Under the pieces are notes generated by a model. The model was not told where the DNA came from. It did no database searches and saw only the letters and a list, made by a program, of their open reading frames with translations. A stretch of 64,000 nucleotides of DNA from Clostridium acidisoli DSM 12555 (GTDB taxonomy: Bacteria; Bacillota; Clostridia; Clostridiales; Clostridiaceae), in contig NZ_FWXH01000004.1 in the NCBI RefSeq assembly GCF_900176305.1, positions 1-64,000 of the forward strand. Reading direction: 5' to 3'. Numbering within the stretch: the stretch's first letter is position 1; every line of letters starts with the position of its first letter. The translations under genes and the position numbers were made by a program. Below are positions 53,528 to 62,408 of the stretch, in pieces.

Positions 53528-54592
53528 ATGGACAATATTTTTTCAAAAATTCATATTAAAAAACATACAATTAAAAATAGAATAGTAATGGCACCTATGG
53601 TCACCTTTAAGTACATAGATGAAAGTGGAGTTGTCACAAAAGAGCATGTAGAGCACTACGAAAAGAGGGCTAAGGGGGGCGTTGGTCTAATAATAACTGA
53701 GGCGGTCTGTATTAATCCTAATGGACGGCTAGCACAGAGACAACTCAGATTTTGGTCTGATGATTATATTGATGGAATGAGTAAAATAGCAGAAGTTTGT
53801 CACTTAAATGGATCTAAAGTTATAGCACAAATTCATCATGCAGGACTTAACAGCTCAAAGGATGCTTCAAAGGATATTGTAGCGCCATCAAATTTTGATA
53901 AGGATGGTATATTAGCGAGAGAACTTGAAGTTTTTGAAATACATGACTTACAAAAAGATTTTATACATGCAGCAAAAAGAGCTAAAAAGGCTGGGTTTGA
54001 TGGAATAGAGCTTCATGGAGCACATGGATACCTTATAAGTCAGTTCCTTTCACCAGAAATAAATAAAAGAAATGATTTGTATGGTGGAAGTACAAAAAAT
54101 AGAGCTAGGTTTGCATCAGAGATAATTGAAGCTATCAGAAGTGAATTAGGTGAAGAATTCATTATTTCAATAAGAATGGGGAGTAACGACGGCAGCTTAA
54201 AAGAAGCCATTGAAGTAGCAAAGGAATTTGAAGGTGCAGGAGTAGATTTAATAGATGTATCTTTTGGATTTAATGCTGCGAAGGCTAATGATATAGAAGT
54301 ACCTGAAAATTTTGCTTATAACTGGATAGTATATGGTGGAACGGAAATGAAAAAGCAGTTAAAGGTGCCAGTTATAGTGGTAAATGATATAAAAACACCG
54401 GAGCAAGCAAATTATCTAGTGGAAAATAAATTATCAGATTTTGTTGCTTTAGGAAAGGCGCTTTTAGTAGATGAAGAATGGGTAAATGAAGCTGAAAAAA
54501 AAGAACCTATAAGTAAGTGTTTCGGATGTAAAAGGTGTAATTGGTTTATGGGAGGAAGTAAATGCCCAGGAATAATAGCCAAAAGTAAATAG
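53528..54592 (+). CDS. NADH:flavin oxidoreductase (old yellow enzyme family)
   Basis: 354 residues, FMN TIM barrel. Visible: KNRIVMAPMVTFKY, IAQIHHAGLNSS, GFDGIELHGAHGYLISQFLSPEINKRNDLYGGS, FVALGKALLVDEEWV. The end CFGCKRCNWFMGGSKCPG has four cysteines like the Fe-S site of the long relatives, but the NAD(P)-binding domain that follows in those is absent. It probably reduces an activated C=C bond. RBS GGAGG. Single gene. Confidence 0.88.
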   Translation: MDNIFSKIHIKKHTIKNRIVMAPMVTFKYIDESGVVTKEHVEHYEKRAKGGVGLIITEAVCINPNGRLAQRQLRFWSDDYIDGMSKIAEVCHLNGSKVIAQIHHAGLNSSKDASKDIVAPSNFDKDGILARELEVFEIHDLQKDFIHAAKRAKKAGFDGIELHGAHGYLISQFLSPEINKRNDLYGGSTKNRARFASEIIEAIRSELGEEFIISIRMGSNDGSLKEAIEVAKEFEGAGVDLIDVSFGFNAAKANDIEVPENFAYNWIVYGGTEMKKQLKVPVIVVNDIKTPEQANYLVENKLSDFVALGKALLVDEEWVNEAEKKEPISKCFGCKRCNWFMGGSKCPGIIAKSK

Positions 54593-54600
54593 ATACGTGT

Positions 54601-54630
54601 ATGAATCCATAATTTAAATTATGGATTCAT
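54601..54630. repeat. Perfect 30-bp palindrome
   Basis: 15 bases starting ATGAATCCATAATTT are followed directly by their reverse complement, 9 nt after the oxidoreductase stop. It would form a hairpin with little or no loop; likely a terminator or factor-binding site between convergent genes. Confidence 0.6.
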
Positions 54631-54671
54631 ATTGCTTAATGCCGAAATACCAGCCATAAGATCACTACAGG

Positions 54672-56903
54672 TTAAGGTGTAAGCATTACCTCTGCCACTA
54701 TCTGATTTCTACCTTTGATTTTAGCAGCATATAATGCATCATCAGCACATTTTATAAATTGTGTTATGGTTATATTTTCTTTTGGTATAACAGAAGCTGC
54801 ACCCATGGTTGCTGTAACTGTATTGCTAATCTTTGAATGAGCATGTGTTATACTTAAATTTTCTATCCTCTTAATAAGTTTTCTTCCAAAGTTTTCAGTG
54901 TCATCAATATTACTTTCAGGTAAAAGAATTACAAACTCATCACCACCAAATCGTGCAGCAATATAATTTTTAGGTAAAGAGCGTACAAGTTCCTTACTTA
55001 TAGAGGAAAGGCAGATATCACCTTGAAGATGACCATAATTGTCATTAAATTCTTTAAAAAAGTCAATATCTAAAATAATTAAAGAAAGATTAGTTTTAGA
55101 TAATTTAGCTTTTTTCCAAGCATGATTAATTACATGATCAAATTTTCGCCTATTTGCAATTCCAGTTAGACTATCATTTTCAGATAAATAAAGTAACTTA
55201 TTATTTAATTTTTGAAGTTCATATTGTGCCTTTTTTCTTTTGCTGATTTCAGATTTTAGGTTCATAGACTTAACAGCATTATTTACTGCAATTGCTGCAT
55301 AAGAAGATAAAGCCCTCATCATTTCTATACTATACTCATTAAATGCATTTGTGCCAGCACTTTGTACAGTTATAATTCCAATGAGTACGGTGCCTATTAC
55401 AAGTGGTGAATATATAGCAGAGCCAATCCAAGAGTGACTCTTATTTTCAGAGAGATAGTCTGGATTTTTAACGTATTTTGAATAATCATTTTCAATGTCC
55501 TTTATAACTATAAATTCATTATTTCTAAGGCAATAAGCAGCTATACTGGAATTGCTTTTAACGCTGATATTAGGCATATTTATAGGCATATTTTTTTCAC
55601 TACAATAATCATATTTAAGAACTTCTTCATCTTCATCGTATAGAGCTAGAGCAAAACTATCTGCATCCATAATATTATTTATTGTGGTTCCAAGTATTTC
55701 TAGTATCTTGTCCAAATCTTGAGTTGAGGTAATCTGTTGACCAAGTGCACTAATTATAGATATATTTTTTATGGTTTGATCAAGTTCCTCTGTTCTTTTT
55801 TTAAAAGTTTCGCTTTTCTGTAAAATGTTTATCTTTTCGTTTTCTAGCTTTTGTAATTTGGTCTTAATTTTCAAGGTGTTGGCTCTCTTGCTTTTAATGA
55901 TTTTATTGTACTCACTTTCAAAAACAAAATACAACTTATAATAATTATAAGCTTCGTATGTATTACCAAGATCTTCATATACACTTGATATAATCTTACA
56001 TATATCCATGCTCTTGGAAGTGATTTTGTTAGACTTAGATATGTCTAGTGCTTTTATTAAGTGATCTAATGCATTATTTGTATCTTTTCTGTTTATTAGG
56101 AATCTACTGTAAGCTATGAGTGAATCTATCTTATAATATAAATGCGAATTAGAGCTGTCCACATTTATTGCTTTAATAAAGTATTTTTTTGAATTTTTAT
56201 AATCCTCTTTCTTTTCATAAATAGAGGCTAAAATTCTATAAGTTTCAGATATAACTATATTAAAGTCGTAGTGTTTCATATAGTTTATAGCTTCAATTGT
56301 TAAATTCTCTGCTAGATTATAATTGCCATTAATATAATTCATATCTCCAAGATTGCTTAGAGATATACCCATTGTTGCACTATAATCCACAAGTTTATCT
56401 AACCTTTGTGCCTCATTATAATATATAAGTGCGTTTTTATAGTCTCCAAGAGCTTTATAAACTTCAGCAATATCAGTACATGTTCTTGCCGAATACATTT
56501 CAAAGGATGAATTTTTAAAATAGTTTGTATTTTCATTTAAAGATGAAGTAAGCTTGTGTGCTAACATGTAGGAGTCAAAACTCTTTTCATAGTCACCTAA
56601 ATCAAACAATATGTTGCCAATACATATTTGAGCAGTCACTTGCAGATCATATATATTATTTGCTTGAGAGAGCTTAAGTGAATTAAATAGGTTAGGGAGA
56701 GCCTCATCATATTTACTAAGTGTAGAGAGAGCTTCTCCTTTTCTTAGAAGCGATAGAGACATCCCGGCTTCATAACCAAGTTTTTTGCACAACTTAAAAG
56801 CTACATCAGCTATAGAAATTGTATCAATAAAATTTTTGTATTTGGTGTCTTCAAGATCTGATAAAATTTTTTTTGCCTCAGAATCAAGATCTATTTTTCC
56901 CAT
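54672..56903 (-). CDS. TPR-GAF-GGDEF diguanylate cyclase (second)
   Basis: 743 residues, paralogue of 18109-20289: TPRs (about 1-340, NSSFEMYSARTCTDIAEVYKALGDYKNAL), a coiled linker, GAF (about 390-545) and GGDEF (about 590-740) with intact ARFGGDEFVILLP. No RxxD inhibitory site before it. Should synthesise c-di-GMP in response to a ligand or partner held by the TPR/GAF part. GGAG before ATG. Confidence 0.9.
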   Translation of the reverse strand: MGKIDLDSEAKKILSDLEDTKYKNFIDTISIADVAFKLCKKLGYEAGMSLSLLRKGEALSTLSKYDEALPNLFNSLKLSQANNIYDLQVTAQICIGNILFDLGDYEKSFDSYMLAHKLTSSLNENTNYFKNSSFEMYSARTCTDIAEVYKALGDYKNALIYYNEAQRLDKLVDYSATMGISLSNLGDMNYINGNYNLAENLTIEAINYMKHYDFNIVISETYRILASIYEKKEDYKNSKKYFIKAINVDSSNSHLYYKIDSLIAYSRFLINRKDTNNALDHLIKALDISKSNKITSKSMDICKIISSVYEDLGNTYEAYNYYKLYFVFESEYNKIIKSKRANTLKIKTKLQKLENEKINILQKSETFKKRTEELDQTIKNISIISALGQQITSTQDLDKILEILGTTINNIMDADSFALALYDEDEEVLKYDYCSEKNMPINMPNISVKSNSSIAAYCLRNNEFIVIKDIENDYSKYVKNPDYLSENKSHSWIGSAIYSPLVIGTVLIGIITVQSAGTNAFNEYSIEMMRALSSYAAIAVNNAVKSMNLKSEISKRKKAQYELQKLNNKLLYLSENDSLTGIANRRKFDHVINHAWKKAKLSKTNLSLIILDIDFFKEFNDNYGHLQGDICLSSISKELVRSLPKNYIAARFGGDEFVILLPESNIDDTENFGRKLIKRIENLSITHAHSKISNTVTATMGAASVIPKENITITQFIKCADDALYAAKIKGRNQIVAEVMLTP

Positions 56904-57035
56904 ATAAAAACCACTCCAATATTAACTATATATTATATAAAAATATAGCAGTAAATCAAAATAATTTCAATTACAATTTAAATATAAATGTAAAAAAATG
57001 CAAAAAGATATAGAAAATATAAAAATCAACCTTAG

Positions 57036-57057
57036 AAATCAACCTACTGGTTGATTT
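57036..57057. promoter_or_regulatory. Hairpin/operator before ABC operon
   Basis: AAATCAACC (57036-57044) pairs with GGTTGATTT (57049-57057), and a second AAATCAACC stands just upstream at 57023-57031. Could be a regulator site or a leader hairpin 45 nt before the ATPase ATG. Confidence 0.4.
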
Positions 57058-57102
57058 TATTTCAATAATGAAGATATACAATGTGAACAAAGGAGTGATT
57101 TT

Positions 57103-58041
57103 ATGAAATCAATTATAGAAATAAAAAATCTTGAAAAAAGTTATAAGGGGAAAAAAGCTGTGAACAATATAAGCTTTAATGTGAAAGAAGGCGAGATACT
57201 TTGTTTTTTAGGACCAAACGGTGCAGGTAAAAGCACAACAATAAATATTTTAGCAACGGCATTAAAGCAGGATAAAGGTGAAATTTTATTTCAAGGAGAA
57301 AAAGTAAATAAAAATATTAAAAATTTTAAAAAAAAGCTTGGAATAGTACCTCAAGATTTAGCTATATATGAAAACATCTCAGCAGAGGAAAATGTGAAGT
57401 TCTTTGCATCTCTTTACGGAATTCATGGAGAAGAGCTTATTAAATGTACAGATAAAGCATTAGAATTTGTAGGGCTTAAGGATAAGAAGAAGGATAAGCC
57501 GATAACTTTTTCTGGTGGAATGAAAAGAAGACTTAATATAGCTTGTGCCATAGCTCACAATCCCAAAGTTATAATTATGGATGAACCAACTGTTGGAATA
57601 GATCCCCAATCTAGAAATCATATTTTAGATTCCATAAAAAAATTGCAAGAGAGTGGAGCTACAATAATATACACTACTCACTACATGGAAGAAGTCGAAG
57701 AAATATCCACCAGGATAATAATAATTGATCATGGTGAAATGATAGCAATGGGAACAAAAGAGGAACTGAAAGCCAAACTAGAGGATGAAAAAATTTATAA
57801 CGTTGAGGTAGAGAATTTAGGAGATTTAAATAAAGATGAATTTTTCAAAGTGGAAGGTGTAAAAAAAGTTGAGGTAAGCGAGAGTAATGTGGAAATAACA
57901 ACACTAAAGGGCGTGGAAAATTTAGATAAGTTAATAACTTTATTAATGAACAAAAATGTAAAAATAAATAACATTACTAGTGTAGTAGCTAGTCTTGAAA
58001 CGGTGTTTTTAAATTTAACAGGAAGAACTTTAAGAGATTAG
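57103..58041 (+). CDS. ABC transporter ATP-binding protein
   Basis: 312 residues: Walker A GPNGAGKSTT (about 37-46), signature FSGGMKRRLNIACA, Walker B VIIMDEPTVGIDP, H-loop YTTHYMEE. The C-terminal ~90 residues are the DrrA-type extension. Drug or peptide exporter of the ABC-2 kind, working with the two permeases encoded next. AAAGGAG before ATG. Confidence 0.9.
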   Translation: MKSIIEIKNLEKSYKGKKAVNNISFNVKEGEILCFLGPNGAGKSTTINILATALKQDKGEILFQGEKVNKNIKNFKKKLGIVPQDLAIYENISAEENVKFFASLYGIHGEELIKCTDKALEFVGLKDKKKDKPITFSGGMKRRLNIACAIAHNPKVIIMDEPTVGIDPQSRNHILDSIKKLQESGATIIYTTHYMEEVEEISTRIIIIDHGEMIAMGTKEELKAKLEDEKIYNVEVENLGDLNKDEFFKVEGVKKVEVSESNVEITTLKGVENLDKLITLLMNKNVKINNITSVVASLETVFLNLTGRTLRD

Positions 58042-58053
58042 GGAGGATATGTT

Positions 58054-58797
58054 ATGAGCTTTATTACAGTATTTAAAAGAGATTTGAAAAATTTAACACT
58101 TAGTCCAATGCTAGTAATTTATAATACCCTATTCCCTTTTCTTATGGTATTAATTTTAGGCTATTTAACTAGTGGAAACTATGAAGGGGGGAGTGTTACT
58201 TCCTATGATTATTATGGTGTAAGCCTTATAATATTTACCGTTTTGTATGTTGCAATGACAGCTGCAAATAGTTTTATGGAAGAAAGGGTGAAGTCCAGTA
58301 ATTTAAGAATAATGTATTCGCCAATAAATCCATCAAGCATTTATATGTCAAAAATAGCAGCAACTTTTGTGTTTTCATCGGCTTGCATTTTAGCTTCAAT
58401 GGCAATTTTAAAGCTTTGTCTCAATGTAAATTATGGTGGAGAAAATATAGTATATGTAATTATATTATTAGAACTTTTCAATCTTTTGTCTTGTACAATT
58501 GGAATTCTTTTTTGCTGCATATTTAAAAGTGAACAATTAGCCAATAAGACACTCAGTCCATTTTTAAATATTTTTTCTATAATTGGTGGTGCATTTTTCC
58601 CAATTGCTAGTCTTGGAAAAACTGTAGAAAAAATATCATGTATATCACCTGCAAAATGGGTAAATGAAGGAATATTTAAAATTATTTATGATAAGGATTT
58701 TAGTTATTTTCAGCCTACAGTAATAATATTAATTGCATTAACAATAATATTTTTAATTGGATGTAAATTAACTTTTAAAGTGGAGGATTATGTGTAA
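58054..58797 (+). CDS. ABC-2 type permease
   Basis: 247 residues with about six helices: MSFITVFKRDLKNLTLSPMLVIYNTLFPFLMVLILGY, FMEERVKSSNLRIMYSPIN, and FPIASLGKT near the end. Forms a heteromeric exporter with the next gene. GGAGG before ATG; its stop TAA overlaps the next ATG by one base. Confidence 0.87.
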   Translation: MSFITVFKRDLKNLTLSPMLVIYNTLFPFLMVLILGYLTSGNYEGGSVTSYDYYGVSLIIFTVLYVAMTAANSFMEERVKSSNLRIMYSPINPSSIYMSKIAATFVFSSACILASMAILKLCLNVNYGGENIVYVIILLELFNLLSCTIGILFCCIFKSEQLANKTLSPFLNIFSIIGGAFFPIASLGKTVEKISCISPAKWVNEGIFKIIYDKDFSYFQPTVIILIALTIIFLIGCKLTFKVEDYV

Positions 58798-59774
58798 TGT
58801 CAAGAGTAATTAAAAATAATATATTAAGATTAAAAAATGATAAGAGTTATGTTATAAGTGTTTTAGTAATAACTATTGCAACTATACTTTTAGCAGTGTA
58901 TTTCACTTCAAAGTTTCAAATTAAAGGAAATATTGCGTTAGTTACAAATTCAAATAAATTTGATGTGACATCAAAATATATAAATGTTAATGTTATGAAA
59001 AAGGCACCACAAAAATCGGACTTAGTAATGGGAAAGTATGATGCTATAGTAATGGATAAAGAAAAAGGTAACTTTGACGTAGTTACGTACAAAGGTGATG
59101 ACTTTAAAAAATCTATTGAAGAAGCACTACAAGGTAAAAGGTCTATAAGTTTTAGCTCTGGCGGAACTAGAAAAGCAGGCACAAACATTTTAGGATATTT
59201 AACTATGTTTGTACTTATGGAAGGCACAATATTTATGAGGTATTTTTCTGAAGATAAAATTAATGGAACTTTTAAAAGAGTTTTAATTTCACCCATATCA
59301 ATGAAAAGCTATTTGCTAGCACAATGTATTTTTAATTTTTTCATAATTTATATACCTACTTTTATTGTGTTAGTTGTGGAGAAGCAAATCTTAAAGGTGG
59401 ATATTGGTTTTAACTATTTTCAGTATGCATACTTGCTAGCAATTCTAACCCTTATTTCAACAGCCTTTGGATTTTTTATGAGTACAGCTATTGAAAATAC
59501 TGATGATAGTTCCATGATGTCAACTCTTATTATCACATTATCTTCAATACTAGCAGGTTGTTTTTATTCCTTTACCAATAAAAATAATGTTTTAGACAAA
59601 ATTACAGATATTATGCCACAAAAGAATTATCTAAATCTAGTTCAGGGAATTGAAAATAAAAGTGCAATGTCTAATTATAGCGGGCAACTTATATATATTT
59701 TTGCCCTTTCAATTATATTGTTTATTATAGGATCAGTAATTTGCAATAGGAGGTATAGTGAAGGCAAATATTGA
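58797..59774 (+). CDS. ABC-2 type permease with outer domain
   Basis: 325 residues. One N-terminal helix, a ~95-residue outer domain (about 38-135), then five helices, the typical form of DUF3526/YhgE-like ABC-2 permeases. RYFSEDKINGTFKRVLISPISMKSYL is a coupling loop. Ends 43 nt before the regulator gene, which probably responds to the exporter's substrate. Confidence 0.85.
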   Translation: MSRVIKNNILRLKNDKSYVISVLVITIATILLAVYFTSKFQIKGNIALVTNSNKFDVTSKYINVNVMKKAPQKSDLVMGKYDAIVMDKEKGNFDVVTYKGDDFKKSIEEALQGKRSISFSSGGTRKAGTNILGYLTMFVLMEGTIFMRYFSEDKINGTFKRVLISPISMKSYLLAQCIFNFFIIYIPTFIVLVVEKQILKVDIGFNYFQYAYLLAILTLISTAFGFFMSTAIENTDDSSMMSTLIITLSSILAGCFYSFTNKNNVLDKITDIMPQKNYLNLVQGIENKSAMSNYSGQLIYIFALSIILFIIGSVICNRRYSEGKY

Positions 59775-59817
59775 TATTGACGGTTAATTTAGTATACAAT
59801 TAATGTAGGGTGATGAA

Positions 59818-62376
59818 ATGGAAAAGGATATAAAGTTCATATCTACAAAGTTAAAAATGCCTGTACCAAGAAAAAATTATATAAAGAGAGAAAAGCTTAG
59901 TTCAAAGCTTGAAAATATTTTGGATTATAAAGTTACTTTGATTAAAGGAGCAGCCGCTAGTGGTAAAACGACGCTAGTGACATCCTTTATAAAAGAAAAA
60001 AACTTTGAAAAGATTAAATGGATTAGTTTAGATAAAGGCAATGATGATTTATTTTCCTTTTGGTATTATGTTTTGGAAGCCATTAAAGACAGCATTGTAA
60101 ATAGTGAGGAAGTATTTCATTTCTCTAAAATTATGTTAAGCAAAGAAGATATTGAGAGTTTAGTAACAATGCTTATAAATTTTATTTATACTGATGAAGA
60201 AATAGTAATGATTTTTGATGATTTTCACAATATTAGGAATAGATATTTACTTGAAACTATTGAATATTTCATAAAATACAGTGGGGATAATGTACACTTT
60301 ATTTTGTTATCTAGAGAAGAAGCTCCAATATATTTTGGTGATTTAATTATGAGGGGCAGGCTTCTCGAAATTAATGAAGAAGAGCTTAAATTTTCTGAAG
60401 AGGAAAGTGAAGCTTTTATTAAAAATACTCTTAAAGTAAATTTTGATAATGAATTTATAAATAAAATAAATAAGCTTTCTGAAGGCTGGGTTGGCGGTCT
60501 TCAGTTAATTGCTTTGGCATCAAATAACAAAAATATAAGTAAAGTTAATATAGTGAACAAATATATGGTAGAATACTTATCCAAAGAAATATTAACTGCT
60601 CTTACAGAGGAAGAAAGAAATTTTTTAATTAATACTTCCATTTTAAGCTATTTTGATGAAAAAATTTGTAATAAACTTTTAAATATTTCTGATTCAGGTG
60701 AAATTATAAATGCACTTCTAGATAAAAACTTATTTTTAATTAATATAGATGAAGATAAAAAAATTTATAGATATCATAATATTTTTTCCGAGTTCTTAAA
60801 GCATGAATTGATGAAAAATGATAAGAAAACCATTGAAGTTATACACATAAAAGCAGGAGAGATTTTTGAAGAATTATATGATTTGGAAGAAAGTTTAAAT
60901 CATTTTTTAGCTATAGGGAAATATGAAAGGTCACTTAAAATAATTGAACAGTTTGGTGAAAATCAAAAAGGTTGGCCTTTTTTAAATAAAATTCCAATAG
61001 AATTTATATTAGAAAATCGAAGTCTCATGGTGGAGAAATTTTTCCATCATTATTGCAATGGAGAAATAGATAAATGCAAGGATATATATGATAAAGTATG
61101 TATGAGAAAAGATTACGATGATATGAAAAGAGTATTAAAGTTTACTTTGCAACAGTCACAAATTAATTTTGGTGAGAATGATTTGTTAGAATTTGATGTA
61201 GAGATTTTTGAAGAAATAGATAAACTCAATATTAGTGATGTTTCCAAAGCAATTCTTTTAGTTATGTCCTCTCTGTTAGCTTTATATGATAACTATGAAG
61301 ATGCAGATGTTATAATTAAAAAAATAATTAACATTGAAAAAAATTATAAAAATCCATACATTAGATATTTTTGCCTATTTCAAAAAGCTCAAATTAAAGA
61401 AGATTTTGGTGATCTTAATGAAGCTGAAAAAATATACGAAGAAATATTTAAAATGTATGAAAAATATCCTATACTGGAAAAAATTAAGGTAAATGCTTAC
61501 ATAGGTATAATTGGTATATATTTAAGAAGATTTCAACTTGAGAAAGCAGAGGAATACTTAAAAAAAGCAAAGGGTGCAATGTACATAAGCAATTTAGGAC
61601 TGGAAGCAGCATATAATGGTAATTTAATTGCATATAAAATAGCTACTAAAGATTATAGGGAAATAAAAAAAATGATAGATAGACTTTATTTTTTTGTTGA
61701 AAGTAAACAGTTTGTTTATCATGCAGCAGTGATAAGCTTATTGATTTCAGCTAAGAATGTTACAACACAGCAACTCCAAAGCTTTGTAATTCAATGTGAA
61801 AGTAAAGAAAAATTATTTATATGGGATAAAATAACATATGCAAAAGCTCTAATTTGTTTAAAGAAAAAGGCAAAAGCTTTAAAGGTTATAAATGAAGTTT
61901 TAGAAGTTTTAAGAAAATACCATGTAAAACCGAGATTGATACAAGCCATAATTTTGAAAATTCAAATATTAAAAGATGAATTAAAAAGTAATGAAAGAGA
62001 AATCTTTAATCTATTAAAGGAAGCAATATACTACAGCTATGAAAATAAAATCATAGATGTATATATTTTAGAAGGTGAAGGCTTAGAAAATTTATTACTG
62101 AATTTTAAAAATGAGAAAAGCAATAGTATAAATCAAAAAGAAAAAGATTTTTTAAATGAAGTTTTAATGTATATGAATAAGGAATATAAAACTGAAATGC
62201 TCAGTGAAAGAGAGAAGGAAGTACTTACAGTTTTAGCTAGTGGAGCTTCTAACAAAGAAATAGCAGAAACTTTATGTATATCTGTAGCCACAGTTAAAAC
62301 CCATATTATTAATATTTATTCTAAGATTGGAGTTTCTAATAGAGTGGAAGCTGCAAAGAAATTTAGAGAAGGCTAA
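59818..62376 (+). CDS. MalT-like LuxR-family ATP-dependent regulator
   Basis: 852 residues. STAND ATPase: Walker A KGAAASGKTTLV (about 44-55), Walker B VMIFDDFHNI. Winged helix and TPR-like repeats in the middle. LuxR helix-turn-helix at 790-852 (LSEREKEVLTVLASGASNKEIAETLCISVATVKTHI). Such proteins bind a ligand and ATP, oligomerise and activate promoters. Follows the ABC genes; the next gene is a paralogue. Confidence 0.92.
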   Translation: MEKDIKFISTKLKMPVPRKNYIKREKLSSKLENILDYKVTLIKGAAASGKTTLVTSFIKEKNFEKIKWISLDKGNDDLFSFWYYVLEAIKDSIVNSEEVFHFSKIMLSKEDIESLVTMLINFIYTDEEIVMIFDDFHNIRNRYLLETIEYFIKYSGDNVHFILLSREEAPIYFGDLIMRGRLLEINEEELKFSEEESEAFIKNTLKVNFDNEFINKINKLSEGWVGGLQLIALASNNKNISKVNIVNKYMVEYLSKEILTALTEEERNFLINTSILSYFDEKICNKLLNISDSGEIINALLDKNLFLINIDEDKKIYRYHNIFSEFLKHELMKNDKKTIEVIHIKAGEIFEELYDLEESLNHFLAIGKYERSLKIIEQFGENQKGWPFLNKIPIEFILENRSLMVEKFFHHYCNGEIDKCKDIYDKVCMRKDYDDMKRVLKFTLQQSQINFGENDLLEFDVEIFEEIDKLNISDVSKAILLVMSSLLALYDNYEDADVIIKKIINIEKNYKNPYIRYFCLFQKAQIKEDFGDLNEAEKIYEEIFKMYEKYPILEKIKVNAYIGIIGIYLRRFQLEKAEEYLKKAKGAMYISNLGLEAAYNGNLIAYKIATKDYREIKKMIDRLYFFVESKQFVYHAAVISLLISAKNVTTQQLQSFVIQCESKEKLFIWDKITYAKALICLKKKAKALKVINEVLEVLRKYHVKPRLIQAIILKIQILKDELKSNEREIFNLLKEAIYYSYENKIIDVYILEGEGLENLLLNFKNEKSNSINQKEKDFLNEVLMYMNKEYKTEMLSEREKEVLTVLASGASNKEIAETLCISVATVKTHIINIYSKIGVSNRVEAAKKFREG

Positions 62377-62408
62377 GCTGTTAGGGGATACTTTTAGTGG
62401 AGGATTAG

